This document shows, piece after piece, positions 1 through 11,742 of a DNA stretch of 64,000 bases. The stretch lies in assembly GCA_030620095.1 (NCBI GenBank), contig JAUTXW010004477.1, forward strand, positions 658,501-722,500. The letters run 5' to 3'. The first letter of the stretch is position 1. Every line of letters starts with the position of its first letter. Origin of the DNA: Kuschelorhynchus macadamiae. Its lineage: Eukaryota > Arthropoda > Insecta > Coleoptera > Curculionidae. The notes under the pieces are model-generated. The model ran no database searches, was not told the DNA's origin, and worked only from the letters and a program-made list of their open reading frames with translations. Both the position numbers and the translations under genes were made by a program.

Positions 1-760
1 AACGTTTAATTTTTTAATGAAATACGCTTCTAAATATTACATGAAATATCTATTTCAGAGAAACCCAAATCGATATTTTGATTCCTTTAAAAGTTTTAGT
101 AAGGCAAAGGAAATAAAAATGCATTTCCGCGAATACAAACATTTTGCCCATTTACTAGCGAAATCTTCTAAATCGATGTCTTATACTGAAATGTTTCGCT
201 ATGAAAAAAATTACAGCTCTCAAGCCAGAATTTCTAAAAAAATATCTTATATATAACTGCTGTACCTGTGTAACATAAGATATATTTTACTTGTATACTG
301 AAAACCTGCCAGTGTCAAAAAATCTTATCAAATAGTGAAACCCATTCAAAATTTACACTAGAACTTATTTTGGATGATTAGATTTTTTTTCAAATTATAA
401 TATCCTATTTATTATCAAAAACTCCAAATCGATACTTATAATCCTTTAAAAGTTCTAGTAGAGAAAAAAAAATGAAAAATTCACAATTGCGGAAACAAAA
501 TTTCCTCTGTTTATCACCCAAATTTCCTAAATTACAGCTCTTGAACCAGAATTTATAAAGAAATAAAACGTGGTTTACACCCTACTTCCCTTGTATAACA
601 TATTATAGGCTTTACGACTTATCCGAATACAATAAAGAAATTCATTATTTACTGTTACACTCCCTACGTTAAACATACACTACCACAAAGCACACAAATT
701 TTAGAAAATATAAGCCTGTAAACTGAAAATCTGCCAAACTGTCAAAAAATCCCGGCCTAT
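1..760. repeat. Degenerate tandem repeat, about two units of ~360-430 bp
   Basis: Segment 60-245 recurs in decayed form at 420-565 (shared strings such as AAATCGAT, CCTTTAAAAGTT, AATTACAGCTCT and CCAGAATTT), and 290-330 recurs near 715-755 (CTGAAAA..CTGCCA..GTCAAAAAATC). The copies are too diverged for a clean unit boundary. The 79-codon frame at 17-256 lies in this repeat, is not preserved in the second unit, and is not regarded as a gene. Confidence 0.5.
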
Positions 761-2745
761 ATACTGAAAAATGCATGTGTCCTGTATCCAATTATAGGCA
801 AGTATTTCGCTGCTCAAACTGATCCAAGGTAATTCAGTACCATTTTTATCAAACTCATAAATTGAGAATGACAGCAAATTCTCGGATAAAAGATATTTTA
901 CAAAATTGGGGAAAGTATTGCATTCCAAATTGTGGCTATCTTCCTAAAATATCTAAACTTTACCATGCCAATGCCCAAAAGACCGCTTTTGGGGCTCTAA
1001 AATTAAATAAAATTTACCTAAATATATACTTATTAGTTTTGACAGCGGCTATAACCACGCCCGATTGAAATTCAAGGCAACTTGATGGTATGCCTTTGTG
1101 GTTGCCTGTGGACGTTTTTCAAATTACAAAAAACCTGTGTGCAAATATATTTCGACTCCTTTTTTAAGCCGGATTTTTGAGTATTTCGGTAAGTCGTAAA
1201 AACAAATCGTAAATTTGAAAGTTGTAAAATATAAATTGGAGTTTATGAATATGCTCTGTTATTTTTTGGGAAAACTAAATAAGTTTGGTTATATTCGGCC
1301 TGAAAGTAAAGGTCTTCTAGGATTACATTCAATTTTAAAAAAATATAAATTTTTGAGTTTTTATATGATAAGGTCAGATTTTAAGAATACTTTAAGAAAA
1401 AAAAATACCCCAAAACTTCAAGAGGTAGGGCTGATTTTAATAAATTTTATTGTTTGCCAGTGCAGATAAAAAAACACCAATCGGCAAAAAACATGTAATG
1501 CTGTGCCCTTAAATAATTTTTCTTTTTAATCACTTAGCTGCAAACTTAAAACGCAGTTGTGTACCTTTTGTCTCTTCATTAATTCTGTCTTATGTCAATT
1601 TTCAAAAAAAATAATTTTTAGCTAGCTACAGCAAAACAATTACACAAAAAAATTTACATTTTTTTGAAGATATTGGTCTATTAAATTTTTTTTGGTCAAC
1701 TCTGCTCTTTCAGGAATTTTCTTTGTTTTCTTCGAAAACTTGAACCATTTGGCCACCAAAGAACGTTCAATGGCCCTTATTTTTCCCAAAAAACGAGGTT
1801 TAAAATTTAAAAAAATCTTCTCAAACTGCAATCCCGTCCATTTTCCAAAGGGTTCATCAGACCATAAAAGGGAACGTTTCTTAAAAGTGTCAAATCGATA
1901 TTTCAATTTTTTCGACAGTATCGGAGGTAATTCTAAAAACTCGAAAAAAAACTTGTTTTATTTCGTGCTTGAAAGATATAACAAATTTCAAAAGTTTATC
2001 TAAAATAAGAAAGTACGATTTGATACTACGACGAATACGGAATTTTAAAAATGTCAAGGAGAATCTAACACAAAATTGAAAATGTTTGCAGCAGTTTGTA
2101 CGAATACAAGCCAATTTACTGAACTCCGATTGGTGCTTCAACTTTTCTATACAATGAGCACTCCAAGCTTAGAATGAATTCAATATCTTAAAATCGAATG
2201 ATATCAAAAAGAGCACACTTAAACAAATGTTGAATGACTGATGGTGGAAATACGATATTTTCGAAATTTTGGACGTGGTCACAAAATCTAATTGGCTTGA
2301 CGAGGAAAGAAACGGTTTGCACTTTCCTATCTCAGTTTTGTCATAATCTTTCCTTATTCTTCTTAATAGCAAAAAATATGGGGGTCTTTTAAATATGTGT
2401 TTCCTTCCAAATCAATCTCTTTAAATTCCAATCATTTTTCGAATATGTTACTGTTTACACGTAAGTAATGAATCTAAAATACGGTAAGTTTAGGTTGTTA
2501 GGTACCCCTGTGGGGTACACAATTTACAAACAATGTTGTGAATTTTACTTTTTTAATATGTAGTGTTTTCGTTTACTTGATCAAAATGAATATCAGTCAA
2601 GTAACAGCTCTTCAATAATTGCTTCACAAAGTGGGTGGTTGTATTGGACTATAACTTTCAAAACATCTTGGAAACGTCTGAGATGTTCTTACTTTTTATA
2701 TATAACAACTTGCAGTCAATAACTTCAGAGTATTAGAAGTAGGAA
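761..2745. other. AT-rich intergenic DNA, no gene recognised
   Basis: Several open frames of 60-103 codons occur on both strands (for example 1640-1906 minus and 1692-2003 plus, overlapping each other), but none shows a recognisable domain, and overlapping antisense frames of this size are expected by chance here. A short perfect hairpin, GTACCCC-TGT-GGGGTAC, lies at 2502-2518. Confidence 0.5.
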
Positions 2746-2749
2746 ACGG

Positions 2750-3640
2750 TGTATGAAAATGGTGCCAATGAAAACTGATGCGCTGTGTTCAAAGTGTTTT
2801 TGTTCTACCTTGACAACTGCAGAGGACAAAACCACAACTAAATAGTTTTTTTTTTTGAAGGTTTGTATATGCTGCAATGAAGTTTAATATAACACACAAT
2901 TTTCATAAATTAGGGCCTCTCCTAAATTTATAGTCTTATTTCTCTTCAAAATAAACTAAGGAATAAAAAGTAAGAACAGTACAGGCTCAGATCGAACACT
3001 TTTAAAATGATTTTTGTCTCGTAGTTAAAAATTTATTAAGCAATATCTTAAAAAATTTAAGGTTATATTGACTGCAATACATTTTATATAACTCGTTTTA
3101 TTGAATCATTGCAAAATTATACTGATCTTGTATATGAGAAAAAAATGATTTGTTTACAAAGGACCGTCTAAATTTGAATGAGGATAAAACCAAATGTGTC
3201 TTATTTTCGAATAATAGGGCCGATCAGGAAAACCTGGTTCTTTTCGATACTTCTTCTTGTCCATTATTGCCATCCAGTTCAACGAAAATGTTGGGATGAC
3301 TGTTTGCGATGGAGTGATCATGTGGACAAGATTTTCAGCAAACTCAGGGGTAATTGCTACGCATTGTAGAACGCATTATTTGTTGACTTTATATTATGCT
3401 AATATTCACTGAAGCATTTGTTATGACATTAAAAACTGGGGTGTAAGTTCTCAAGCCTTTTGAAGTTTTTTTAATACAGAAGTATGTCATGAGAATTATT
3501 GGAAGTATCAGACCTAGAGATTCCTGTAGACAATACTTTATTTTTAAGATTTTAAGGTCAGTAAGGATATATATTCTGGGTATATGTTGGAAAGAGCGAA
3601 AGAGTTTTTATGATATGAAATCATCGGCAAAAATAGTGCC
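2750..3640 (+). pseudogene. Decayed LINE reverse transcriptase fragment, tandem copy 1
   Basis: Conceptual translation around 3165-3365 gives LNLNEDKTKCVLFSN, then a WSDHVDKI-type segment, then KLRGNCYAL. Around 3480-3570 it gives MRIIGSIRPRDSCRQYF. This order is characteristic of the region after the catalytic box of CR1/Jockey-group LINE reverse transcriptases (thumb and C-terminal part). Stops and frameshifts interrupt every frame and no endonuclease or catalytic YADD box remains. The block repeats ~880-910 bp downstream, so the duplication involves the fragment plus flanking DNA. The family assignment is from motif order only. Confidence 0.6.
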
Positions 3641-4860
3641 AACGAAATTTGATGCGCTGAATACCTATTTATTGAAGCAATGTTGAACGAGACGTTCAAA
3701 GTCTTTTTTTTTCTACCTTGACAACTACAGTGGACAAAACCACAACTAAACAGTTTTTTGCTATTAATTAAAGCAGACATACGAAAAAAACTCGATTCAT
3801 TAGAGAGGCGCAAAAAATTGAAAATTATGAATGTTCCAAAATTGTAGGTAATCTGCCAAAGTATCTCGTAAACTGCAGTAAATGATCGAAATGAAAGTAA
3901 AATTATATTTAAAATGATTTTTGTTTCGTAGTTAAAAAATTATTATGAAATTTAAAGTTATATTGACTGCAATATATTTTATAACTCGTTTTATAGAATC
4001 GTTGAAAAATTCTACTGAGCTTGTATATGAAAGACTTCTTGAATGATCTGAAAAAAACGCTCTAAATTTAAATAAGGGTAAAACCAAATTTGTTTTATTT
4101 TCGAATAATAGTTCTCTTCGATTCGATCTCTACTTGTCCATTATTGCCATCCAGTTCAACGAAAAGGTTGGGCATTACGTTTGATGACTCTTTGCATTGG
4201 AGTGATCATGTGGACAAGATTTGCTTATAACTCATAGATAATTGATACGCACTGAAATATCTTTCCAACCTTTGTAGAACGCATTTGTTAATTTTATATT
4301 ATGCTAATATTCGTTCACATATTCGATATGGCGTTAAAAACTGGGGTGTAGGTTCTCAAGTCTCTCGAGTTTTTTTATTACAGGAATATGCCATAATATT
4401 ATGGAAGTATCAGACCTAGAGGTTCCTGTAGACAATACTTCAAGAAGTTTAAGATATTAACTTTAGTAAGTATATATTTTTTTCAATGTGTGTATTTGTT
4501 TTTAAAAATAGGTCATTATTTGAGTCCAACAGATCGTCCTATTCGTATAACACTCGAGCGAAAGATCTATAGTTGCGAAATTTTCACCGTTCTATTTTCT
4601 ATCGAAATAATATTATGTATAAAGCATGCATAATCTTTGAGTAGCAATATTACCGCTACTACAAATTTAAATGTTTTCAAAGCTAAAGTTAAAACTTTTC
4701 CTACAGAAGAATTTTTTTCACATAAATATGTGTGTTTTTATAGATCTTTTGTTTTGTATTTAGTGTTATATTTTTACCAATATTCCTTTTTATTATTCTA
4801 ATTTTTATTATTTACGTTTTATTTTGACAGGTTGACTTTTTCTTTAGTTATTCTATGTCC
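3641..4860 (+). pseudogene. Decayed LINE reverse transcriptase fragment, tandem copy 2 with 3' end
   Basis: This second copy matches 2750-3600, including the LNLNKGKTKFVLFSN stretch (about 4050-4110), the DSLHWSDHVDKI stretch (about 4180-4225) and the IIGS..PRGSCRQYF/KFKILTL stretch (about 4390-4460). It runs further, into a C-terminal segment (about 4500-4730) with SYSYNTRA and RNFHRSIFYRNNIMYKAC, typical of the end of CR1/Jockey-group ORF2. It is heavily broken. It lies just before the (CATA)n/(TA)n microsatellite. Confidence 0.6.
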
Positions 4861-4966
4861 ATTTGTATTTACTTTTAAACTGAAGAAATAAGAGTATTTT
4901 ATTTAACAAAAAAATATGTAGAATGGTCAGGAAAATATAAAAATGTAATATAGCCACATTTTCTAA

Positions 4967-4972
4967 CATACA

Positions 4973-5057
<85 letters not shown>
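4967..5057. repeat. Compound microsatellite (CATA)n then (TA)n
   Basis: About 34 bp of CATA repeats run directly into about 57 bp of TA repeats. The minus-strand frame at 4853-5080 is translated through this tract (Tyr-Ile and Cys-Met-Tyr-Val runs) and is not a gene. Confidence 0.97.
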
Positions 5058-5061
<4 letters not shown>

Positions 5062-6720
5062 AAGCGGGTAAGTCCTCCATAAATGGCGCAGCAATAGGTC
5101 TATTCCCATAAATACAGCGAATATATATTTTTAATTAAGTATATAGTGCATCATAAGCTACGCTTAACATATCAAACAAAAAAACATAAAATTTTTGTTA
5201 CACATTTCCATCTATTTTAATATCTATACGTCGTCTAAAAAAAATTACATCTAATAAATATGGAGTACACTGTTGTATATTTAATTACCAGAACGAAGTG
5301 GATGGGTTCTCCGGGTATATCTAGATTTTACAAATCACGGTGGATAAATCTTCCAAAGATGTTGCCACATGTTCAGTTATGACAAATTCTTATCTAGAAT
5401 TACTGCTTTGTTATATGCAACGACGTCGTATAATAACAGAAAAACTTTCCGTGACTGATCGGTCAACTAAAACTTGTTTTTACCATCAAACGAAATGTAC
5501 CCCACAGGTGACCTTTTTAATGAGGTAAATGACTAAAGCTTCAGGTAAGGGTTATAGAGTCCTTTGCAGTGCATTTCAATGACTATGTCTTGACAATATT
5601 ATTTAACTTTTTAACCGAAAATTAAATTATTGAATCAAATGCTCTGATTATTTTCATCTGATGATGCGCATCTAACAGACGATGATTGAACTGCTTACGA
5701 ATTACAAATTTCCTCTAGGATACATTATCATACATTTTACCAACTTATAACATTTTGTGTTAGATATATTTTCTGTTCCAGAATTGTAAATTCGCTTTGG
5801 CTGCCTTCTTTCAAGTCAATGTATAAAGGTAGGAGGCGAAAATATGATTCCTCGAATGATCAAACACAATACTTATGAATTATGATGTACCCCAAAAGAG
5901 AAAAATTCTCATCATGGAGATGAATGTCTGAAGAAAATGTAGACTAGAGATTAATGATTTTGGTTTAATTTTATACAGTAAACGACGAAAATATGGAGTA
6001 CACTCGTTTCAAAATTAACATTTTTTTTATAAAAACACTCGGATAAGTGCGTATTTTACACATGCAGCTATATATACAGGATATCCCAAAAATTAGATAT
6101 GACGCTCAAATCAATTTTTTGTATTGGAAAACAAATCTGCATATTTACGAGAAAATCTAGACATAAATATACGAAATTACACGCTTCAACTTTTTTCTAA
6201 AAAATTTTACTCTTCAAAATTACCCCTAACCATCCAGGTACTTATACCAAGTTTCAAATTGATACATACAGTATACCTACTTGGGTCACAATATATGCAA
6301 TACAATGAAAATTACGGTACGGCTCCAAAAAGATATAACACGGTTATTTGAGAGTTGAGGTTGAGAGTATTTGCGTTGGAAAACCAAGTAAAATATTATA
6401 TTCCATGCAAAATCCAAATCTTTAAGGTAAATAAAATAAATGTGAAAAGAAATTTTTCTAAAAAGATTTTTTTTTAACTTTGAATTTGATAGTTTACTAC
6501 TCAAAGCTTTATTTAAATAATATTTTTTTTAATTTATTTTATTTTGTACTTTTTAGCATTATTTTTTAAGTACGCTGTATAAGATATTTACTATTGGACA
6601 CCATTTTATTATATTGTTATCGGTTTTATGTTTTATGTTAAATATCAGTCAATTTTGATAACGGGAACTGTTTGTGCTTGTTGGCATTTTTTATGCAGTC
6701 TGTATCAGACACTCTAAGAG
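5058..6720. other. Intergenic DNA, no gene recognised
   Basis: Frames at 5340-5528, 6124-6351 and 6286-6504 show no recognisable domain. A GTACCCCACAGG string (from 5498) is the inverse complement of CCTGTGGGGTAC at 2507-2518, and an ACAGGATATCCCAAAAAT-like string near 6075 resembles the ACAGGGTGT motif scattered through the window. Confidence 0.45.
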
Positions 6721-6994
6721 AAACAAAAATCTTTTTTGGCTTTTTCGCAACTGAATAAAAATATTTAACTTTAAATTAATTGAAGCAGATATTTAATATA
6801 ATTACATACCTCAACATGTAGACTAGTCTGTCTACGGAATGTTTCGATACATAATATAAATAATATTATTTATATTATGTATATTAGACTAGTCTACATG
6901 TTGAGGTATGTAATTATATTAAATATCTGCTTCAATTAATTTAAAGTTAAATATTTTTATTCAGTTGCGAAAAAGCCAAAAAAGATTTTTGTTT
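6721..6994. repeat. 274-bp palindrome with perfect 109-bp arms and a nested 36-bp palindrome
   Basis: Bases 6721-6829 are the exact reverse complement of 6886-6994. The 56-bp spacer itself contains a second perfect palindrome (6847-6882). The symmetry stops abruptly outside AAAC..GTTT. No target-site duplication was recognised in the flanks. It may be a fold-back/MITE-type insertion or a product of template-switching inverted duplication. A transcript would form a long uninterrupted hairpin. The frame at 6965-7171 begins in the right arm and is not considered a gene. Confidence 0.95.
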
Positions 6995-8120
6995 GTCAAT
7001 CTAAACGCAACAAATAATCTGAACACATTTAAAACTATAAGACAATCAATTCTCAATTTTGTTAGGAAGGTACATTTTTTCCTGGCGAATTCACCGTTTT
7101 ATAGAAAAAGATTTCTATTATCCCAATTTTTTATAATTAACTCTAAACGAAATTTTAGGATTACACTATAGGCAGGCACTCATTAGGCACGTGCCTAGGG
7201 CCCGTCGAAAATAAGACACGCCGCACTGCCCAGTTTTCCCAATATTTTAAATGTATTTTGAGCCCCTGAACAATAACTTTTAGTGCGCAGAGCTCCGCCA
7301 GAATGGGCAATAAATTCTTAGATTTAAAAATAATGTTGTTAATATAGGTACGACTTTTTCAATACATCAATGATTTTAAGTTGTTGACAATTGAAAATCT
7401 CCATCCAGGACAGTTTGATGGCTAAAACGATTTGACTACAGCAAAACAGATTTTGAGATGATCACCCTCACAATATTATTATTATATTAAATTTTATAGC
7501 TTGATCTTTAATGATAACCGAGAGAATAAAAAAAAGCTCTGCCATAAGAGGCCATGTGTAAGAGAGAGTCGGAGAACGCTCCACTACATAGTGGAGTCAA
7601 TGGGAAAACATTGTCTCTTATGGCTGAGTTTTCTCAAATTTTTCGGTTATGTTTAAGGATAAAGATAAGGATAAAAAATCAAATATAGTACAATTATAAT
7701 CAGCAAGTCGTTAATTTGAGGTACATAATTATAAATCGTATACCATTTAAAATAACGAAGTTGATGCTCATTTGTTATTTTTCCAATCGTCTTTTGTTTG
7801 TTTTTTTCCAAATTGTAAGGATTCCGATAAAACCCAAGAACTTTTGTATTTAATATTTTTTTGATAACTCACATAAACTCTCTAGGATATCGATTAAATA
7901 ATTTATTTCATACTGTCCAGTAAGTCTATTTACCCGCAACTGACAGGATGAAATAAAATACCATACGATACACGGCAGTTAGGTGTTATTACAGTACTCG
8001 TTTATAACCGGACTTGGTAACGTAATTATTATATATCTAGACACCCTGTTTATAGTATGCAATAATAAAATTATTAAAAATTAATGTATTAAAATTTAAA
8101 AAACTCAATAGCTAAATAAC
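6995..8120. other. Intergenic DNA with small TE-like fragments
   Basis: Positions 7170-7215 (GGCACGTGCCTAGGGCCC) resemble the end of a hAT-type element, but no partner end was found. Positions 7516-7652 form an imperfect inverted repeat, with CTCTGCCATAAGAG-like and CTCTTATGGCTGAG-like arms flanked by ATAACCGA and TCGGTTAT, consistent with a small decayed MITE. An ACACCCTGTTTATA string is at 8040. No gene recognised. Confidence 0.4.
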
Positions 8121-8978
8121 ACAGGGTGTTATGTATCCGACGGGATAGCACTGGTATTTCAAAATCCATAAGAGATACGAGGATGGTAAAATTAGAGAAA
8201 TAATGCGCAATTGAATTTCGAATAACATGGTGGATAAAGGGGAAACATTCCGAGTAGTTTCAGAGATATCCGTGAAAAACCGAAAATTGTAATCTCCTTT
8301 TTATTTTTTTCACGCTGCATTTGAAGAGATATTACAAAAATTTATTTTATACTTTTATTGTAATTTATAGCCACTTTAATTCCTCTACAAGTTGGTGCAG
8401 TCAGGGTCAGTCAAATTCCGACGTTTAAACTTTGAGGTCTCATCATCAACATTTTAAATAAGGACCTTTATTTTTTATTTAATTCTAAATGCACTCCTCC
8501 ATTTAGAATATTTAAAAGTATCCTCTGTAGATTTGGCAAGATTCTGATTTTCTGTCTCTCTCTCTAAAACATTGACTCTTATGTGAAAATATTTTGTTCA
8601 AAAATTAATTGTGTTACATCTTTGGTTTTGGAAGGCCGAGTTCTTTGTAAAAATGAAATCAAAAACTAGATCCGTATTTAAAGAAATGAAGTTGAGATCT
8701 CGAAGAGGAAACTTCGGATTTTAAATATTAATGCATTAGCTTGTAGAGAAGGAAAAGTGGCTAAAATTTGTAATATCTCTTCAAATGTAGTCTGAAAAAA
8801 ATTTAAAAAATCACTATTTGTGTTTTTTAAGGATATCTTCGAAAGTTGTCGCATTTTCCAACTTTCTCATTGACATATTATTCGAAATTAAATTGCGTAA
8901 CTTTGCCAGATTTAATCAACCAAACACTTATCGTTTCTGAGATGCCAATGCTATCCTTCTAAATAAGTAACAACTTGT
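8121..8978. repeat. Long imperfect inverted-repeat element (~340-bp arms)
   Basis: The left arm (about 8121-8465) matches the reverse complement of the right arm (about 8660-8978) in order: the end ACAGGGTGTTATGTAT versus AAGTTGTTACTTAT, then GGATAGCA, GCAATTGAATTTCGAATAA, AGATATCC, CATTTGAAGAGATATTACAA, TAGCCACTT and CTCTACAAG. The loop is about 190 bp. Arms are roughly 75-80% identical by eye. It looks like an old fold-back DNA transposon; no transposase is seen. Confidence 0.75.
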
Positions 8979-9247
8979 ACATCTGGAGATAAAACCACAA
9001 TGAAAATTTTAACTATTAAACATTTGAGGATTTCTTGAATTATCAAAAGAAATTTCATTTAATAAAATAGCAGACAATACCTACATCTGCAATATTTTTA
9101 AAACAATTAATAATAGATATAAGATATGTTTCATGAAATATTTTGACGTTTTATTAAAAAAACAAAGTTTTTGCAATTTTCGGTGAAACCTATCCAATGT
9201 TTTTAATTCAATTTCATTATCCTAAATTGTTTCAAAGGGCACGCAAA

Positions 9248-9707
9248 GTCATGGTTATATATTTTTTACGGAACACCCTGTATATTATCGGATTTTAAAA
9301 TTATACGAACAATCCTAGATATTTTTGTGTATTATGTTATATACCCATTTTCAACTGTTTACCAAATATTGACAATTTAAAATTGACAACAATGATACAT
9401 TTTGGCAATTTCACAGGCTTTAAGATTTAAACCGTTTGAGACCAAGAAAAACGATTTGCACATTCCTATATTACTTTTTCGTAAGCTACCGATTAACACT
9501 AACTTAGAATTTAACCTGAGGTTAAAAGTGTCCGTTACTTAAATTTACGTACTGTCAAATTGCCAAAATTCATCAATATTTTCATTTATCAATTGACAAT
9601 ATTTGGTTAAAGATAGATATATACATGAAAAATATCTAAAACTTTCCGTAGAATCTACAAAGGCGATAATATTAAGGGCTTCCCGTTCAAAAAAGTATAA
9701 CCATGAC
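9248..9707. repeat. Imperfect inverted repeat (~175-bp arms)
   Basis: The left arm from GTCATGGTTATA (9248-9259) to a TTTTGGCAATTT string near 9415 is matched inversely by the right arm ending in TATAACCATGAC (9696-9707). Shared internal blocks include ACCAAATATTG and AGATATTTTT. CACCCTGTATA occurs inside the left arm (9274-9284) and again just outside the right arm (9727-9737), suggesting nested or partly duplicated elements of one family. No coding capacity. Confidence 0.7.
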
Positions 9708-10402
9708 CTGTCACGTTTTTATGCAACACCCTGTATATAAGAGAATAGGTGCGGCAAATAGTTTGGAATAAACTCTAAAACATTTACATTATTTTTTTAT
9801 TGTGATTTTAGGTGAAAAAATTATTCTTCATAAAAAGTTTGTAATATAAAAAATGTAAAGCAATTTAAAACAAAATATCATTTTATATACAGAGTACGAA
9901 ATAAGTACAAAAATCAAGTTTCCATATTAAAAAAAATAAATTCCTACAGCCGAATTAAAGAAACTGCAAATACAGGTAAAAAAGCTTTTAGAAGTTTTTG
10001 ATAGTAATTCTTGTTTTTGAGAAAAAAACTCCGGCTATAGAAATATAGGCGGCAAATTAAGATTTTTTCTACGTAAAAATATAAGTTACAGAGGACCTAT
10101 ATATCGTAGGTCCGAAATTAAATATTCATGAGAAGACTTACCCACCGTAAAGTAAACGTGAAATATACACCAATATACATGCTCGACTGTAGCATCATCG
10201 CTGAATATGAATCGAACTAAAATACCCATAATATCCATAAACAAGATTTGGGTCATCCCTCTCAATTTTTGTCAGGTGCTTCCGAACGTCAAATGCTATC
10301 AGTGGACACCTAAATCTATAGTTCCTCCGTATACGAAGAACCTATCACAACCGGAGGACTTCAATGCGAATGACCTATTAAAGAAGGAGCCATCCACTTG
10401 AG

Positions 10403-10570
<168 letters not shown>

Positions 10571-10990
10571 TTTATTTGACCAAGCTTTCGAAATATTTTT
10601 ATTTCTTCGTCAAATGTCCTTAAAATTTAAACAATTAAATTTAGTTAATAATATTAGTAATATATGCATCTAGACTTACATATAATAAAAACGAAAAACA
10701 CTGAATTTTGAGAAAAATGCTTGTTTAAAGCAAATATTTCTATACGTAGATTTTTGATGTCAAACGTCAAATGACAATAAATAATTTGTTTTTTTCATTG
10801 AATAAATAAACTTACAGGAAAGAGCTTAGCCGTGACCTTGACGAGACTTGGAAGGTCCCAAGATATAAAGCGATGGCCGTCAAAATGACAACATCTTGTT
10901 TCAGGTTGTCAGTGGCGTATGCACTTTGATTCTTACATTGATATTTAGAAAGTAATTTGAAGCCTATACTTTTGAAAGAGAATTATAATT

Positions 10991-11151
10991 AAGGTATGAA
11001 CTAAATTAAACAAGCTAATCAGTGTGATACATTATTTCAGGTGCTAATTTAATAAAAAATTGGTGAAACATTAAAATTCCTGTCTTTAACAGCTCACTTT
11101 AGATGTTATTAAATTTTATTGTTTACATAATAAACCTTTCATATAAATACC
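10991..11151. repeat. Tandem duplication copy 1, left part (before BEL insertion)
   Basis: Matches 18911-19071 with a few substitutions (for example TGAAACATT versus TGGAACATT, CTGTCTT versus ATGTCCTT). The copy is interrupted exactly at ATACC by the BEL element and resumes at 18105. The unit is about 960 bp without the insertion and shows no coding sequence. Confidence 0.95.
11147..11151. other. Target-site duplication ATACC, left
   Basis: ATACC precedes the left LTR and is repeated at 18105-18109 after the right LTR. The paralogous empty site at 19067-19071 holds it once. Five bp is the usual length for BEL/Pao integrases. Confidence 0.95.
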
Positions 11152-11638
11152 TGATGTAGGAAATATGAAAATTCGATATATGGCGGACTGTATTGGGTAA
11201 CTTTTAAAGCAATAAAACGTTGATAATTAGCAAAATTAATTAATTGATGAAAGGAAACACAATCGCTTAGCTATCACAGTAGAACCGAATAGTTTCAGTG
11301 GCTGGGTTACTCAGTTCGCCCTAGAAGACCATCACACTACATCAATCTTGCCAATTTTCCAATTTTCTCGGGAAACCGATCCGAAAATACGCGTCGGCCG
11401 ACGAAATGAACGAGTTCCGTTGTCACATGTGGTTAGTGCAGTACTGGTTTTTAAAATGTATCTTGACCTGCGCTGCGTGAGCCAGGAAGTTTCTTCCGTA
11501 TTCTTGACGAATCACAGGGTTGCGATTGTGTATTTGAATACGAAACAAAATAATATCGAAAAGATTTAAAATTAATTATTAATTGATTTGTTTTGAAATT
11601 AATGAACAAAAGTAAAATAAAACAGAGTTACACAAACA
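11152..11638 (-). repeat. BEL/Pao 3' LTR (487 bp)
   Basis: Matches 17618-18104 at an offset of 6466, with one mismatch at 11270. It begins TGATGTAGG and ends ACAAACA on the plus strand, i.e. TG..CA on either strand. A 12-bp palindrome CGTCGGCCGACG lies at 11392-11403. The 73-codon plus-strand frame at 11348-11569 (identical at 17814-18035) is antisense to the element inside the LTR and has no recognised domain. Confidence 0.98.
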
Positions 11639-11650
11639 TTCACCCCACCA
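11639..11650 (-). promoter_or_regulatory. Polypurine tract of the BEL element
   Basis: On the minus strand this reads TGGTGGGGTGAA, abutting the start of the 3' LTR. This is the expected position and composition of the plus-strand primer for reverse transcription. Confidence 0.75.
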
Positions 11651-11742
11651 AAACGAATGTTTTTAAACTTAGGAATAAGAAAAAAAAATTAAACTTAATT
11701 TCAAAAGTAAATAATATTAAAGAAGAAAAAAAAATAAAAAAA

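Noticed and set aside
17..256. 79-codon frame at the window start
   Set aside because: Lies in a degenerate tandem repeat, is not preserved in the second unit and has no recognised domain.
7170..7215. Complete hAT element starting with GGCACGTGCCTAGGGCCC
   Set aside because: Only one end-like sequence was found, with no partner terminus or 8-bp duplication.
11348..11569. 73-codon frame duplicated exactly at 17814-18035
   Set aside because: It is antisense within the BEL LTRs; the identity reflects LTR identity, not a conserved protein.
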